From Carya illinoinensis (Eukaryota; Streptophyta; Magnoliopsida; Fagales; Juglandaceae): DNA of 64,000 bases. The stretch is taken from positions 41,642,467 through 41,706,466 of the forward strand of contig NC_056758.1 in assembly GCF_018687715.1 (NCBI RefSeq), written 5' to 3'. The translations under genes and the position numbers were made by a program. The notes below the pieces were generated by a model. That model did no database searches and had not been told where the DNA came from. It worked only from the letters and a program-made list of their open reading frames with translations. Shown piece after piece: positions 47,121-58,740 of this stretch. How positions within the stretch are numbered: the first letter of the stretch is position 1; each line of letters opens with the position of its first letter.

Positions 47121-50100
47121 CTACATGGCCCGTGCAGCTTCTTCAACCTTTGGTTTGTTCTTAGGTCGGCCACATCGTCTAACATCTTTACTCGACAAGA
47201 GCTCCAATGCTTTCTCGAGGGTGATGTCATTTGGCTTCACATTCTGAACATTTCAGAACACGAATCCATTATTTTAAAATTAACCATGGTAAGCCTCACA
47301 TTGATAATCACTTGAAGTTAATAGAGCCAAAATTTGCAAAGACATCGCTAAAGAACCTGAGGAAATGGTATTACAACAAGCTCACGCATACATTGGAAGC
47401 ACTCACGTAATGTTTTTAGTTTCGAGCTCATCGTAAGCAAACAAACAAATAATCAAAACAGCACACATTTCAGAACACAGTCCATCAATAAGTTATGACA
47501 TTTAGGTGTTATAACAAACAAACTTTTGTCGTATTTATCACGTGTTATGTGCCTCGACACATTTTAGGTGAAGTATTATTCTTCCATCCTAGATCCCCTT
47601 TTACATTTCCCATCTAAACATTTAGTGCCTTTACATCATCACATCTCAGATACTGCAAAATAAAATTATGACAAAGCTTTGAACTGCATAGCGACTAAAC
47701 TTATCAAAAAAACCATAGCAACTAAACTTAAAAAAATTGTTTGTCTGATGACCACCATGTTACAGCAAAATGCTAAACAAATAGAAGCATACCTTGGGGA
47801 CTGGAGCATTTGAACGTCGATGTCTAATGGTAAATCCCAGCTTTGCAAGCCTTAACACTACTGGTTGTCCATCCTTTGGATGGTTCCCCTAAGAAGACGT
47901 TCAAATGAATAAGCTCAGCAATACATAAAGAAATAAACAAAAGAAAACTCAATTTAGAGAATGACAACCATACCAATGTCACAGGGTAGCGCAGCAACTC
48001 AAGAGCATCTTCAATAGTAATAGACTCCACATTCTTTATCTGAAAAAAACAGATTTTTAGTTTTCCCTAATTTTAAAGTACATAAACCCAATTAAAAGTA
48101 TCACATTAAGAGCGTTTGCATGGGAGAAACTAGGGAAGAAAAAGGGCAAAACAATGGCAATGGTAAGACAAGTAAAGAGATGTTCAAGCATGACCACTAA
48201 CATACAAAAACAGCTAATTAAGCAAGACCATAAACATTCAGTTTTACCATGGTTGATACAATTTAATCATACTGGGAGCTGACAATCAATCCATATAAGA
48301 GAATTCTGAAAAGAAAAAAAAAAAAAGACTGAATACGAATGGAAGCAGAAAGAAAGGGACCTGAATTAGAATTTGGTGAAAAATACGGCTTTAGAAAGGG
48401 TAATGAACCACCAAAAAAGTTGGGAAGCAGATAGACTAAAAAGGTGATGTCCATTAAACAACATGAAAGAAATCCCAGAAGAGAATGAAAAGTTGCCATA
48501 TTTAGTTATTTATTTTTTGTTTCAGGATGTGTAACCTTGCCAAGGAAGAACCCTTGGGAACATCCTTAGGGAGTACATGACCCCAACCGCCAGAATGGTG
48601 TAGGCAATACATAGTGTGAAGCGAACCCAAGATGTATGAGTCTACAGCTCATCCTAAGCTCACCCTTTGACCACTAGGTTGCACCCTGATGGTAAATAAG
48701 TTTTTTTTTTTTTTTTTATATAAGGTAATAGGTTACAGTTGATATGTTGCGTCCGCACGGTTTATGGTATTCCTCGTAAAAATAAAAAAAAATTCAGTAC
48801 TTTAATTCCCCTTGATAATCATTTTGCTAAAAAAAAACACATACAAACACAATTCATTTGTTGACAAGATAAACAATATTCCTCACAGCATGACCAGAGA
48901 GGAGCACATGAGCGTGCCAACAGACAACAAATGGGAATTATGAATTATGATATTTGCTTGAAACATGAAAGATGCAAAGATAGATATATATATATATATG
49001 CATATATATAATAGGATCCACTTCAATGCAAAAGCTTGCAAAAAGACACGAGTTGGTTCCAAAAGGTCGTCAAAAATGATGTTACATACATGGGAAACAG
49101 AGGTTCTTTTAGGCAGGTATCCCTTCCTGTCTTCACCAAGCTGTACATAGAATCCATATGGACCATTCTTCAAAAGGACCTGAAAGGATAGAACATTTGC
49201 GCTTGACTTGTACAATAAATAATCAAAACAAATCAAACTCCACTGATAACATAAAACAAGTTATTCCAAGACCAAAATTCAATCCAAACCTTTTCGGTGG
49301 AACCAGGATTAATACCCAGCACTTTTGGCTCCTCTATGTTGTTCTTTTGAGGAGCAACTTCTTCGTCATCATCACCATATAATGTCTTGGCAATATATCT
49401 ATTCACAGCAACCAGAACAAATAACAGATAATCAATAAGGAGTTTTTCGTCACTATTGACACTATCACTGGCACGGATTTAAGTAGAACATGTATGAAGA
49501 ACTTTTAGGCATATAACACAGAAATTAAGCTGTTATCATGCAGTTTCGTACTCACTTGCACTTTGGGTGTTGATCACAACCAATAAAATATCCAGCACCA
49601 TATCTGCTTACTTTGAAAATCAAAGTGCCCTCCATACAACTGAGACGTGTCCAGACAAACATTACCATAAGACCATTGAAGAGTGAAGAAATAAAAAAAC
49701 GTGTGAAAGGAAATTTTGAAACAAAATATTAAAGCATCATATTAGAGCTAAGAACTGCAATAACTCCACAAAAACAAGAAATCAAATCATATTAAATTAC
49801 ATCAGAACAATTTCCTGGTGTTGCATCTGTGGTGGAATTTGCTATTACTCCACATCTTTACTTAGAAACTGTGGAACACATAATTTGGCAAGCTCATCAC
49901 TGGTTTGTCTCCTTACCATGCCCATCATGCTCACCAATATCAATTTGTCCATAAATTGAGTGCTTCAAATTAAAATTCTATTGAAGAATTTGATCATTAA
50001 AAAACTGTATGAACAACAGTATATCCCGTATTTTGCTTAAAAGATGTGTGAGGATAACATTTAATCCAAGTGTACCACAAACTAACGTCCTTGGGGTGTA

Positions 50101-53100
50101 AAATAGAAAGTTGCATGCATGGTGTGCTAATTTTTTGGAGGGGGCTAGCGTATTTGCATATCTAGAAATCTCGATTATTTTCAAAAGCCTCTTAAAGCAG
50201 AAAATCAGAATTTTTTATGTTAATAAGTTAGTGATCTGAAGGCAGCATTTTTTTAATGGATGGTTTCTTAGGGGAAGATTCTCACTCTAGACAACTTGAG
50301 GAAACATCAAATCATAGTCACGGATTGGTGTTGTATGTGCAAGAAGAGCTCCGTTGACCATCTACTACTTTATTGTGAGATTATAATGACTTTGTGGAAT
50401 GAAGTTTTTGCTCGGTTGGGACTAGCTTGGGGAAGGGTAAGCGACCTCCTAGCTTCTTGGAGAGGCATTCAGGACAACTCTCAAACTGCATCAATATCGA
50501 AGATGGTACCGATGTCTATGGTAGTGCATTTGGAGGGAGAGGAATGAAAGAAGCTTTGAAGACCAAGAGCGGTCAATGGATAAGTTTACTCCATTGGTCG
50601 ATTGTAACTGATTTTCATGGCATGACCTTCCATGAATTCCTTGTATCACTAACCTAGCACACTTAGGTGTTGCTCTTGTATGTGTCCTGTATACTTGAGC
50701 TCCTACCTACTCTTTTGATCAATAAAAACTTGTTTACCGCTAAAAAAAAATTAGTTAGTGATATATACTCAAGGCTTGACACACAGATGCAAGGAATTAA
50801 TCAAATCAAAGGAGCATATAATCTGATGAAAGAGGATAAAAAGTAAACAAATTATTTTCCTCTGAAATCTGAAGCATCCGAACACAGTACAAATGTCAAA
50901 TTAATCATTTTTAACAGTAAACCAAATTGTCACCGGACCAAATGGCCTCACCTTCCCCATTAACAGAAGGTTGAGTGTGAGGTCATGGATCCAATACCAT
51001 ACATGCAAGATATTCACCATTAAAAAGCCAAAAAAAATTAGCACTTCAGACAGAAGTCACTGCTCCTTTTCATAATTATGTACATTTTTCAGTTCCCACA
51101 GAACACAGAAATGGAAGCATGTGCCATATACATACCTTGGGCATGTTCTGCTTTTATCTGGGAGAGAATCAAATAAGGAATCCCCAAACTTTTTCTCCAA
51201 CATTTTCTCCACCTGCAAATATTTTTAAGCAATAGTAATTGAAAGTTCCTGCCATGGGGATAGCACACTCAGAACCTTCAACGAAAGAAAGCCAACCTGG
51301 TGAATATGGACGCTACTAGCACGATCACAATATGAGCTGAATCTTGTCCAATAATCTCTGAGAAGGCCTTTCCATTCAGTTAATCCAGCAGAAACATTAT
51401 CAAGCTGGCGCAAGAGTTAAAGAAATCAATAACAAGAAAAAAAGGGTTGAAAAGCTATCCAATTCTGAATCAATTGTGTGATAAGAGATAAGGTAAGGTT
51501 AGCTTTTTCTAGTTCCTAATGTTTAACCAGGTGTTTCCTTTGTATACTCCTGTGTACTTGGACTATGCCTTTTTCTTTTATTAATATAACTTTATTTTAC
51601 CTATAAGAAAATAGAGATAAAGTACGGTGAGTCATCATTTAACTAAATGTATGAATCATAACGCAACACAAAGGAAGATGGTACATTGAAAATTTCACAA
51701 AGAAACGCTAGCTAATTACAACCAGAGCAAAGTATGCAACAAAAAGTGCAACTACGTTACCTCAGTCTCCATGTCGGCAGTGAAACTGTATTCTGTGACC
51801 TCTGAAAAATGGTGACAAAGAAATGCTGACACCTAGATAATCAAACAAAAGCAGATTATAGAAGAGGAAGACAAATATTTCAATAGCATTCCAGAAATAC
51901 AACATTAAGCATGATATAAATAGGAACTGTTAATCAATAACAAGGCATGAATGGAAAACATTGAGAAGAAAAAAAGTGATCCAAAAGAATCCACAACAAG
52001 AGAAACTATTAAATTTCTAGTGGATATATAGAATAATGACAAATCGGTCCAAGATTAGAAAGCTGGTGACTTCACAGAATTTTTCAACTTGCTATACTCC
52101 ACAGATGTAAGCAATGAAGAAATGAGACGCTTTGGATTCCCTCTTAGCAAAGGAAATTCTGTGGGCGTTCTTTTTTTGAGGCCATGACTTTTCAAAACAA
52201 CTCTTTTACTTGAAGAAGTATGTGGAGGAATAAGTCGCCTCTAAAGGTTGCCTTCTTCTTTTGGACAGCCTCTCTTGGGAAGAACTTGACCATGGATAAC
52301 TTGAGAAAGTGCCGGGTCATTGTTATTGATTGATGTTCCTAATTGGTTATAGGGACAACTTTCAAAAGTGGAGATTTCAGGTCTGACAAAAACTGGAAGC
52401 TCACCTTCATCCCATGCTTTTTAGCAATTTCAGAAACACCCAATTTGCAAAAGAACAGAAAAAACTAAAATGAAGGATTTTGAAACTTCAACATGTTAGA
52501 ATCCTGAGAGTATTAAATACCCATGACTAGAAAGCATTCTGATAAGACCAGTCCGAACGGAATTTTTTAGTAGTTTTGTAGAAACTGACTTCTGACCCAC
52601 ATATACACTAAAAAGATAAAATTCTTGAAATATTGCCGTTCGAAATAGCCCCTTATATAAGCAGAAATGAAACCCCCAGTATAAGTAGTCTTTATAGAAA
52701 AATGGCAATAGTATTAGACTGTTCCAGCAAAAATGCAGTATTTAGATGCCCACACGATCACTGACAGGATAATAAATCTAAGTATTTAGTGGCAAGGCCA
52801 GAAAATACCATGCGACCACGAAATTCTGGATGCAATACACGGCTTTTCACAGTCACATAGTTTCTGTCCTGATGCCGAGGATAGATAAGAAGATAAAACA
52901 AAATAAGTCAACAGCCAAAACAATGGAGAAAAATACAGACAAGACAAGTAAGTTTCGACAAATTTGAACACGTACAAATCAAAGATTACACATCAATGCT
53001 GATGAAGAATGTCCAATAGATATATTTTTATTTTTGCACTGACTCACCAAAATTTCACTAGTTCATGAAAGCAGACGAGAATCATTTTCAAGTAATAATC

Positions 53101-56100
53101 ATATGCAGTATTATAGGCATACTGTGTCTTATGATAAATTCAAATACTGCCACTCTAGTCAATATAATATCTTAGAAAAAGAGACTTTAGTGAAGAACGG
53201 AAAAGGCCCTTAAAAAGGAATTCCACCCATTAAAACCTAAAGTAAAAGGGTACAACAAAGGAACACAATCCTAAGAACATAATGCAAAGATCTGTCAATT
53301 TGACAATTAAATTACAGTACAACCCTCAGCAAAATATATTGATAAGTAACCCTCACGCTATACAACCCTCAGCAAAATATATTGATAAGTAACCCTCACG
53401 CTATGTATATATAAATATCAATAGATATAATATATATTCGTTTGACCATTTGCGCACTACTTACCTGTAAAACTTTTAGTGTGCTGGCATATGTCGAAGG
53501 TCTTCCGATTCCAAGCTCCTCTAGCTTCTTAACCTATAAATTTCAAGATAGTATTAGAAGAAAAAGAGAAACCCAACATAAGACAGTAGTTCGTACATGA
53601 TAGCAAAACCATGCATGTGTGTAAGTGGGACAGTTTCCACTCAAGCCACAGTATTATCACATTAGATAGCAAATGCAACTTTTGAGAGAGTAAATTATCA
53701 AAACAAGAAAAATATTTTTTTATGAAAGATAAGTTTTTATAAGCAATAAAACCATATTAATAACGAGACACGTCGAAGTACTCAGGAAGTATACAAGACA
53801 GTCACTTATCTGAGTATAAAAAATATAGAAGAAAATCAAGCTCGTACATTAAAGTTTATAGAGACTGTCCAGAGGAAAAGAGCATTATAAAAATAAATTA
53901 TTGAGCTCCTCCAGCATCAAAAATATAGTTGTGCACAAACTGTCTTTTAAATACTTCAGGAGAACAAAAGAACAACCTAACACATAGACAAGGCCATCAA
54001 TCTTTTTTTTCTTTTGATAGGTACATAGGCAAAGACATCAACATTTCCAGAAGAAAGTTTGGACAAGGCTGCAAATGACTCAAAACAAGGCAAATTAGAG
54101 ATTTTTTGAGGTTGGCCAGCTAGAAAGTACCTTTGTTAAGCCTGGCTTGAGCTCAAGACAAGCCATCCAGCTTTAACTCAAACCCAGCTCTAAAAACAAA
54201 CAAGCCATTCAGGTTTAGATAATCCCATGTGTTTACTAAATATACCAATCATTTGGTGGAATTCTCATGGGGTTGGATTGAAGCTAAAAAATTCAATTGT
54301 GGCATGTATAGACAGGCTGGGTGCAGAATACTTAAATCAGCGAAGTGACAAAGAGGCAAACAATTGAGGCAGGTTAGAAGAATTGATTTCCTCGTATAAT
54401 AGGTGTGTTCTTGCTGAAGACAACTTAGGAATTAAGTTTTTTGATAAGTAATTATCTTTATTGAATACGATGAAACTAGGCAATACCCAAGTACACAGGA
54501 AGCATGCAAAGTGAGACAACTCAGAAATTAAGTTATAAAAAATAAATGGTAGCAAATCTTTTCAAGCTGAAACCCCAATATTGCTCATGCTCAGCTCATT
54601 AAAAAAATAGTACTAAAATTGTGCTAAACTACAATTATAAAAGTTACAAGCAGGTTTAAAGGAGCCCTTGCGGCCTTAGTCTAGAGTAACCGTAAAAGAC
54701 AATACAAAATATGCAAGAACCAATGGGAACTGACCCGATTAAAAATATATTAAGAGAAGCCAATGAAAATATATTAAGAGGCTGTTGGCAGATAGATCAA
54801 AAAACCAAAAGAAGAAGAAGACGAAGTGCAGACATGCAACAGAACCTTTGCAAATATTGCAGGCTTGGCTTTCTACATCTTTGTTTATATTGTACTAGGC
54901 TGTTACAGAACAGTTATTACACAAAGTTTCTATTTGGGCATGACAAGGCATGACAAGATGAAGGCTACGTCATTGGGGAACAACGTCATAGAGAGAAACA
55001 TGTTCTTAAATGCTACAGATATTGAGAAGGTTGCTGATTATGTACCAATGATGCCTCAGAGTAGCGTGACGGAGGCTGGGTACAGTGCTGCTTCAGTTCC
55101 ACTCCACCAAGACACAATGGGTCTCCACACTACAAACAAGTTAATAAAGTTACACTCCAGAGAACATGTATAAAAAATTACTAACGTTAAATAAATTTAA
55201 GAGACATATTCATGCAAAACTCGTAGTCAAGTTAAATATTGGCCTCATGATCCATCAAAGTCTGTGGCTAGCCTCATTAAAGATATGAATTAATATGGTA
55301 CTGTCGACCCATAAAAAAAAGAGTGGTACTGTCTTTCCTAGCAGTCGGGAGGATGCATATGCCACCTTTGGTACGTGAAGAACGGAATTAAGAAAGAACA
55401 CCTATTCAAAGTATAATCTAATATCATTCCTCTCATAAAAAATACTAGGAATGAGAATTTACTACCTTCAATAAACTAAGAATTCCAAAAGCCTCGTTGC
55501 GATCATTCTCTTCCTTTTCTTTACTTTGGATTGCTTCAACTTCCACATCCTAGAAAAATAAATAGAAGGACAAAAGAGACAATCTCACATATAACAAGCA
55601 ACAAAGTGCTGAATTAAAATAAAGCTCATATAAATCACATGTAAGTCAACTGAATAGATACATAAAGCGATGCAAATTCCAGATCAAGTAGAATATAATG
55701 AAAGGTAGGCATAGTGGCTAAAAAATGTTAACCGGACTTCTTATACAGATTCGATTTTAAATCCCAACCACGATTAACAACAAAAAAACTCATGCAAACA
55801 TATATACCCTCAGACATGTCAAAGCCAAATACATGGAAGAAAGTGAAAGAAACTATTGTCACAATCACAAAATTTAAAATCAAAACTCAAGAAAGATGAG
55901 CACAATCACTATTAATTACCGAGGCATCTCCAATTTGTATGAATTACAGAAAACTATATCGAAAGAGAGTGTGTCATGGCCACCAAACTCAATAGAAGTG
56001 GACTAAAAAATTATCTCCAGCAATGAAAATCCATCAATAGAACTCAGAGAACAACACAATAAATTGGCAGCCGAAGAATATACTTCAAACCCAGGCCCAA

Positions 56101-58338
56101 CTGGATCTGATTAGGAACTGCAATATGACAGGGCATTATCTAGTAGGGAATCCCTAATAAACTTTGAACAGCTCCATTCCTTCTCATGACAAGCTCCTTT
56201 GTGTTATAATCAACATGAAAAATAGTTTCAAATTCTATCCATAAGAATGGCTTTATATATTAGGGCTTTACAAAAAGCAAGGAAACCGGTCGTGACAACA
56301 CGAACCAGCCGCCAGAGTACAGAACCAGCTGAAACTGACATAGAACCAGTCGGCCGGCTGTAGAAATGACTCAAAACCAATGTCAGCCGGTTTGGTTCCA
56401 GTTTGAACCAATATCAAACCGCCGAACCGGCTGATTATATATATTTTTATATCATACGTATATAAAACGATGCCGTTTCACTTAAGTGAGTGAAACAACA
56501 TCATTTTAGTTCTAACTTTTATAAAATAAATTAGGTGAAACGGCGCCATTTGCCTTCGTTTCGACTTGGGATTAATCAGCCCCCATTTCTTCTTTTTCCC
56601 TCATCTTCTCATTCCCTCTTCTTCTTCTTTCAGAATCAGTGCCACCGACGGCAAAGCCTGCCGCTCCCCTCCTCCTTCATAGTGATACCTATGGCAAACA
56701 GAAGAACCGCACTGACTCATGCCAACACCAAGGCTGCTAGTTTTCTCCCCCCAATTGGCCGGTTCTGAACATCTCAAAATGCCGTCAGTGCGGCGTCGGC
56801 TTTGGACCAAAACCGCACCAACTACGTCGGTTTTCACCCCTATTATATGTAAATATCATGGCCATCATCATTTCCATACACTTGCACACAGCCATACATA
56901 GGTAGCACATGTTTGATTTCACTAGACAAGGTGTGCAGAAATAAATTGATGCAACTTTTAATGCAAATAGCAGAAAATAATAATAATAATAATTAAAAAA
57001 AAGAGAAGCAGCAAACTTAATTAATGAACTTCAGAATAGTAACTGTACTCATCGACTTGAAGGTTTTCGTACTCCTTCCTTCTGTTTCTTCTTTCTAATG
57101 TTATTAGTCACTTCTTAATGATGAAAAAAAGATTAACAGCAGAGAGTACACAATAAACACGATGTATAAATCTTACAAGCTCCATTACTTCAATAAATGT
57201 GTTAAAAAATAAAGTTTCATGATCCACTATCAGGCAACTGTCAAAAACCGAAAATGGCAAACCACTTTAAACCTTGGCTAGACCAAGCATTCAACTCATT
57301 AATTCCATTCCACGCTTTTTTCTCAAGACACATTTACACATTTGCAGAAATATTACCAAACAGATAGTCCTAAGATAGTAGTATAGGTTATACCTCAAAA
57401 ACTGCCTGATACCCAAGAAATTCAACTCGTGAGCATGCAGATCGCAAAACAATTGATTCATCATCATTTCCAACATCCAGTAGCATCTGGTTTGATAAAG
57501 AGAGAAATGTTAGCAAAACGATGACTGAAATTAAGAACAAGTACTGTTGGAAAGGAGAAACAAGCCACAATTGGAAACAAATAAGTCCAAACAAAGAGTG
57601 CAATTCTTTTATTCAGAATCTGGCTTTGCTGACTTGAATAAGGGATAATTTACATAAATATTAAAAAGAAATTTATATTTGAACCTGCTCTATGATAGCG
57701 GGTTCCATTTGGCATGCAACTGTCCTTGACCAAATAAGAGTGTATAACTTCATGGAATCTTCATCAAGTACTCCAACAAGCATTGCTGAAAGCCAATTTG
57801 AAAAAAAAAAAAAAAAAATTGTGTTCAATTGACTCTCAGAGTCTATTAGAGGGTAAAATCAGAAACATTAAATTTGCATTACAAACTAAAATTGTCATGA
57901 AAAATCAAATTATTTACATGGTAACCTCCGAATATCAGTGGGTCTAATTGCTTCGTGGGCCTCTTGAGCATTCTTCACCTTCTTAAAATATTTGCGAGCA
58001 TGCTCTGATGCAAACACTTGTCCATACCTGCATTTACCCGAAATTTACTTTTCCTCAACAATTAGCGAGCTTGGCCTTTCAATGATTGTAAACAAGTATG
58101 ACCTTTCAAAAGTGGTAAGCAGTTGCTTTTGCCACCACTTCCAAAACACCACAAAATATACACATCCAGATTAACAAAAGCAACCAATAGCTTAGTAAAT
58201 CGTCACTCTTGTAGAGCCCATGAATATACATGGCTGCACATACATATCAGAATATTAAAAATATGTAAATGTGGACAACTTCATATGTCACCTTTCAATT
58301 ACCAGAGCGCGAATGTCCTTAACAGCTTCATCGGACAT
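47121..58338 (-). CDS. DNA topoisomerase, bacterial type IA (C-terminal part, 5' exons off window)
   Basis: Sixteen exons encode the last 462 residues of a plant type IA topoisomerase like At4g31210, which relaxes negative supercoils and is thought to be organellar. From the 5' side: 58338-58292, 58027-57918, 57785-57685, 57486-57394, 55549-55466, 53533-53465, 52868-52809, 51832-51761, 51404-51297, 51212-51136, 49639-49556, 49398-49290, 49179-49090, 48039-47974, 47888-47793, 47243-47121. Core-domain motifs: MSDEAVKDIRALVIERYG, NAQEAHEAIRPTDIRRLPS, KKLEELGIGRPSTYAS, LDNVSAGLTEWKGLLRDYW. Then a C4 zinc finger (TCPNC...GCDQHPKC) and C-terminal repeats (LLKNGPYGFYVQLGED, KLGFTIRHRR). The active-site Tyr exon would precede 58338 and is not in view: 58339-64000 is intron filled with LINEs. 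All phases agree; no lesion seen. Confidence 0.9.
48517..48690 (-). mobile_element. tRNA-derived SINE, topoisomerase intron
   Basis: Read on the minus strand, an A-box-like CCTAGTGGTCAAAGGG (48663-48680) lies about 50 bases upstream of a B-box-like GGGTTCGCTTCAC (48615-48628), the spacing of an internal Pol III promoter. The A-box is followed by GTGAGC and no acceptor-stem pairing, so this is a SINE head rather than a tRNA gene. No clear target duplication. Confidence 0.65.
50236..50752 (+). mobile_element. 5'-truncated LINE (517 bp), topoisomerase intron
   Basis: Forward-oriented fragment flanked by AGTTAGTGAT at 50226-50235 and 50753-50762. It encodes the zf-RVT tail ([40 protein letters not shown]), then the usual LINE 3' end (CTGTATACTTGAGCTCC, AATAAAAACTTG, GTTTACCGCTA) and an A-run. 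It has several frame changes. Coding orientation is opposite to the topoisomerase gene. Confidence 0.9.
51529..51611 (+). mobile_element. LINE 3' tail fragment, topoisomerase intron
   Basis: TTGTATACTCCTGTGTACTT, GGACTATGCC, TTTATTTTACCTATAAG: the LINE 3' end in forward orientation. AGAGATAAGGTA (from 51484) and AGAGATAAAGTA (from 51613) may be its duplication, which would put the left border nearer 51497. Confidence 0.65.
52130..52370 (+). mobile_element. Degraded LINE ORF2 fragment, topoisomerase intron
   Basis: One forward frame near 52210-52345 reads RNKSPLKVAFFFWTASLGKN and TMDNLRKCRVIVID, matching the zf-RVT region of the other LINEs here (compare [15 protein letters not shown]). It lacks a 3' tail and borders are vague. 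Confidence 0.7.
53318..53403. repeat. 43-bp tandem duplication
   Basis: Two adjacent identical 43-bp units (starting TACAACCCTCAGCAAAATAT and ending TAACCCTCACGCTA) sit 62 bases downstream (in gene direction) of a topoisomerase exon. Perfect identity implies a recent slip or an assembly artefact. Confidence 0.92.
53715..53808 (-). mobile_element. LINE 3' tail fragment (reverse), topoisomerase intron
   Basis: T-run at 53715, then AAGTTTTTATAAGCAATAAA, ACCATATTAATAACGAGAC and AGTACTCAGGAAGTATACAAG: a diverged, reverse-oriented LINE end of the window's family. Confidence 0.6.
54002..54032 (-). mobile_element. Very short LINE tail remnant, topoisomerase intron
   Basis: A T-run followed by CTTTTGATAGGTACATAGGC, resembling only the last 20 bases of the LINE end (TTGATAAGTA...). 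CAAGGCCATCAA on the left and CAAAGACATCAA on the right suggest a degraded duplication. Tentative. Confidence 0.4.
54439..54514 (-). mobile_element. Short LINE 3' tail with about 20-bp TSD, topoisomerase intron
   Basis: T-run, TTGATAAGTAATTATCTTTA, then AGGCAATACCCAAGTACACA: the reverse-oriented LINE end. GACAACTTAGGAATTAAGTT (54419-54438) and GACAACTCAGAAATTAAGTT (54515-54534) flank it and differ at two of 20 positions. Confidence 0.85.
56257..56849. repeat. Unclassified interspersed repeat with CCGG-rich ends
   Basis: About 590 bp within a topoisomerase intron that differs in composition from its surroundings. It carries repeated AACCGG/CCGGTT-type words and ACGATGCCGTTTCAC facing GTGAAACGGCGCCATTT across a short spacer. 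TATATTAGGG on the left and AGGGGTGAAAACCGACG (reverse complement of the right end) hint at terminal inversion. No protein is recognised. It could be a non-autonomous DNA transposon; family and borders are uncertain. Confidence 0.45.
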
Positions 58339-58612
58339 CTGAGATAGAAAATAAAAGGTGTTTTATCAGACAGCACAAAAGGAGCATCTTCGCAATAGAA
58401 TTAACAATATTGGCGGAACATGGAGCCCTAGTGAACACATGCACACATCACAAAAGGGGAAAGGGTATCACATTGAAGCATCCATAATTAACATTCAATT
58501 ACTATATTCTATAGAACTACAGGAAGCATTCAGAATCAATAAGGATTCTAAGCTAACAATGGCAATATAGATTAGTGAATTCGCATAACCATTTCACCAG
58601 TTGGAGTGGCCA

Positions 58613-58740
58613 TTTTTTTTACAAGTAAAAGGCACAGCCCAAGTTCACAAGAAGTATACACGGAATACACCTAATAACCACCAAGCAACCATTATCACTT
58701 AACGATGCAAAGAAGTAACAGACTACTTTCATAATTTACT
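58613..58740 (-). mobile_element. LINE 3' end (reverse orientation)
   Basis: T-run 58613-58620, ACAAGTAAAAGGCACAGCCC, AAGTTCACAAGAAGTATACA: a reverse-oriented LINE end abutting a forward-oriented LINE body. The two may be one inverted insertion. Confidence 0.75.

Noticed and set aside
54711..55173. Two overlapping forward frames in a topoisomerase intron
   Set aside because: No domain and no repeat signature; the sequence lies inside a well-supported intron.
56535..56901. Open frames on both strands with Ser/Arg-rich products
   Set aside because: They fall in the unclassified repeat and its CT-rich segment; no coding conservation can be argued.
19763..58338. Functional link between RNASEH2B and the topoisomerase IA gene
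   Set aside because: They lie tens of kilobases apart on opposite strands with unrelated genes between, and probably act in different compartments; proximity is likely coincidence.
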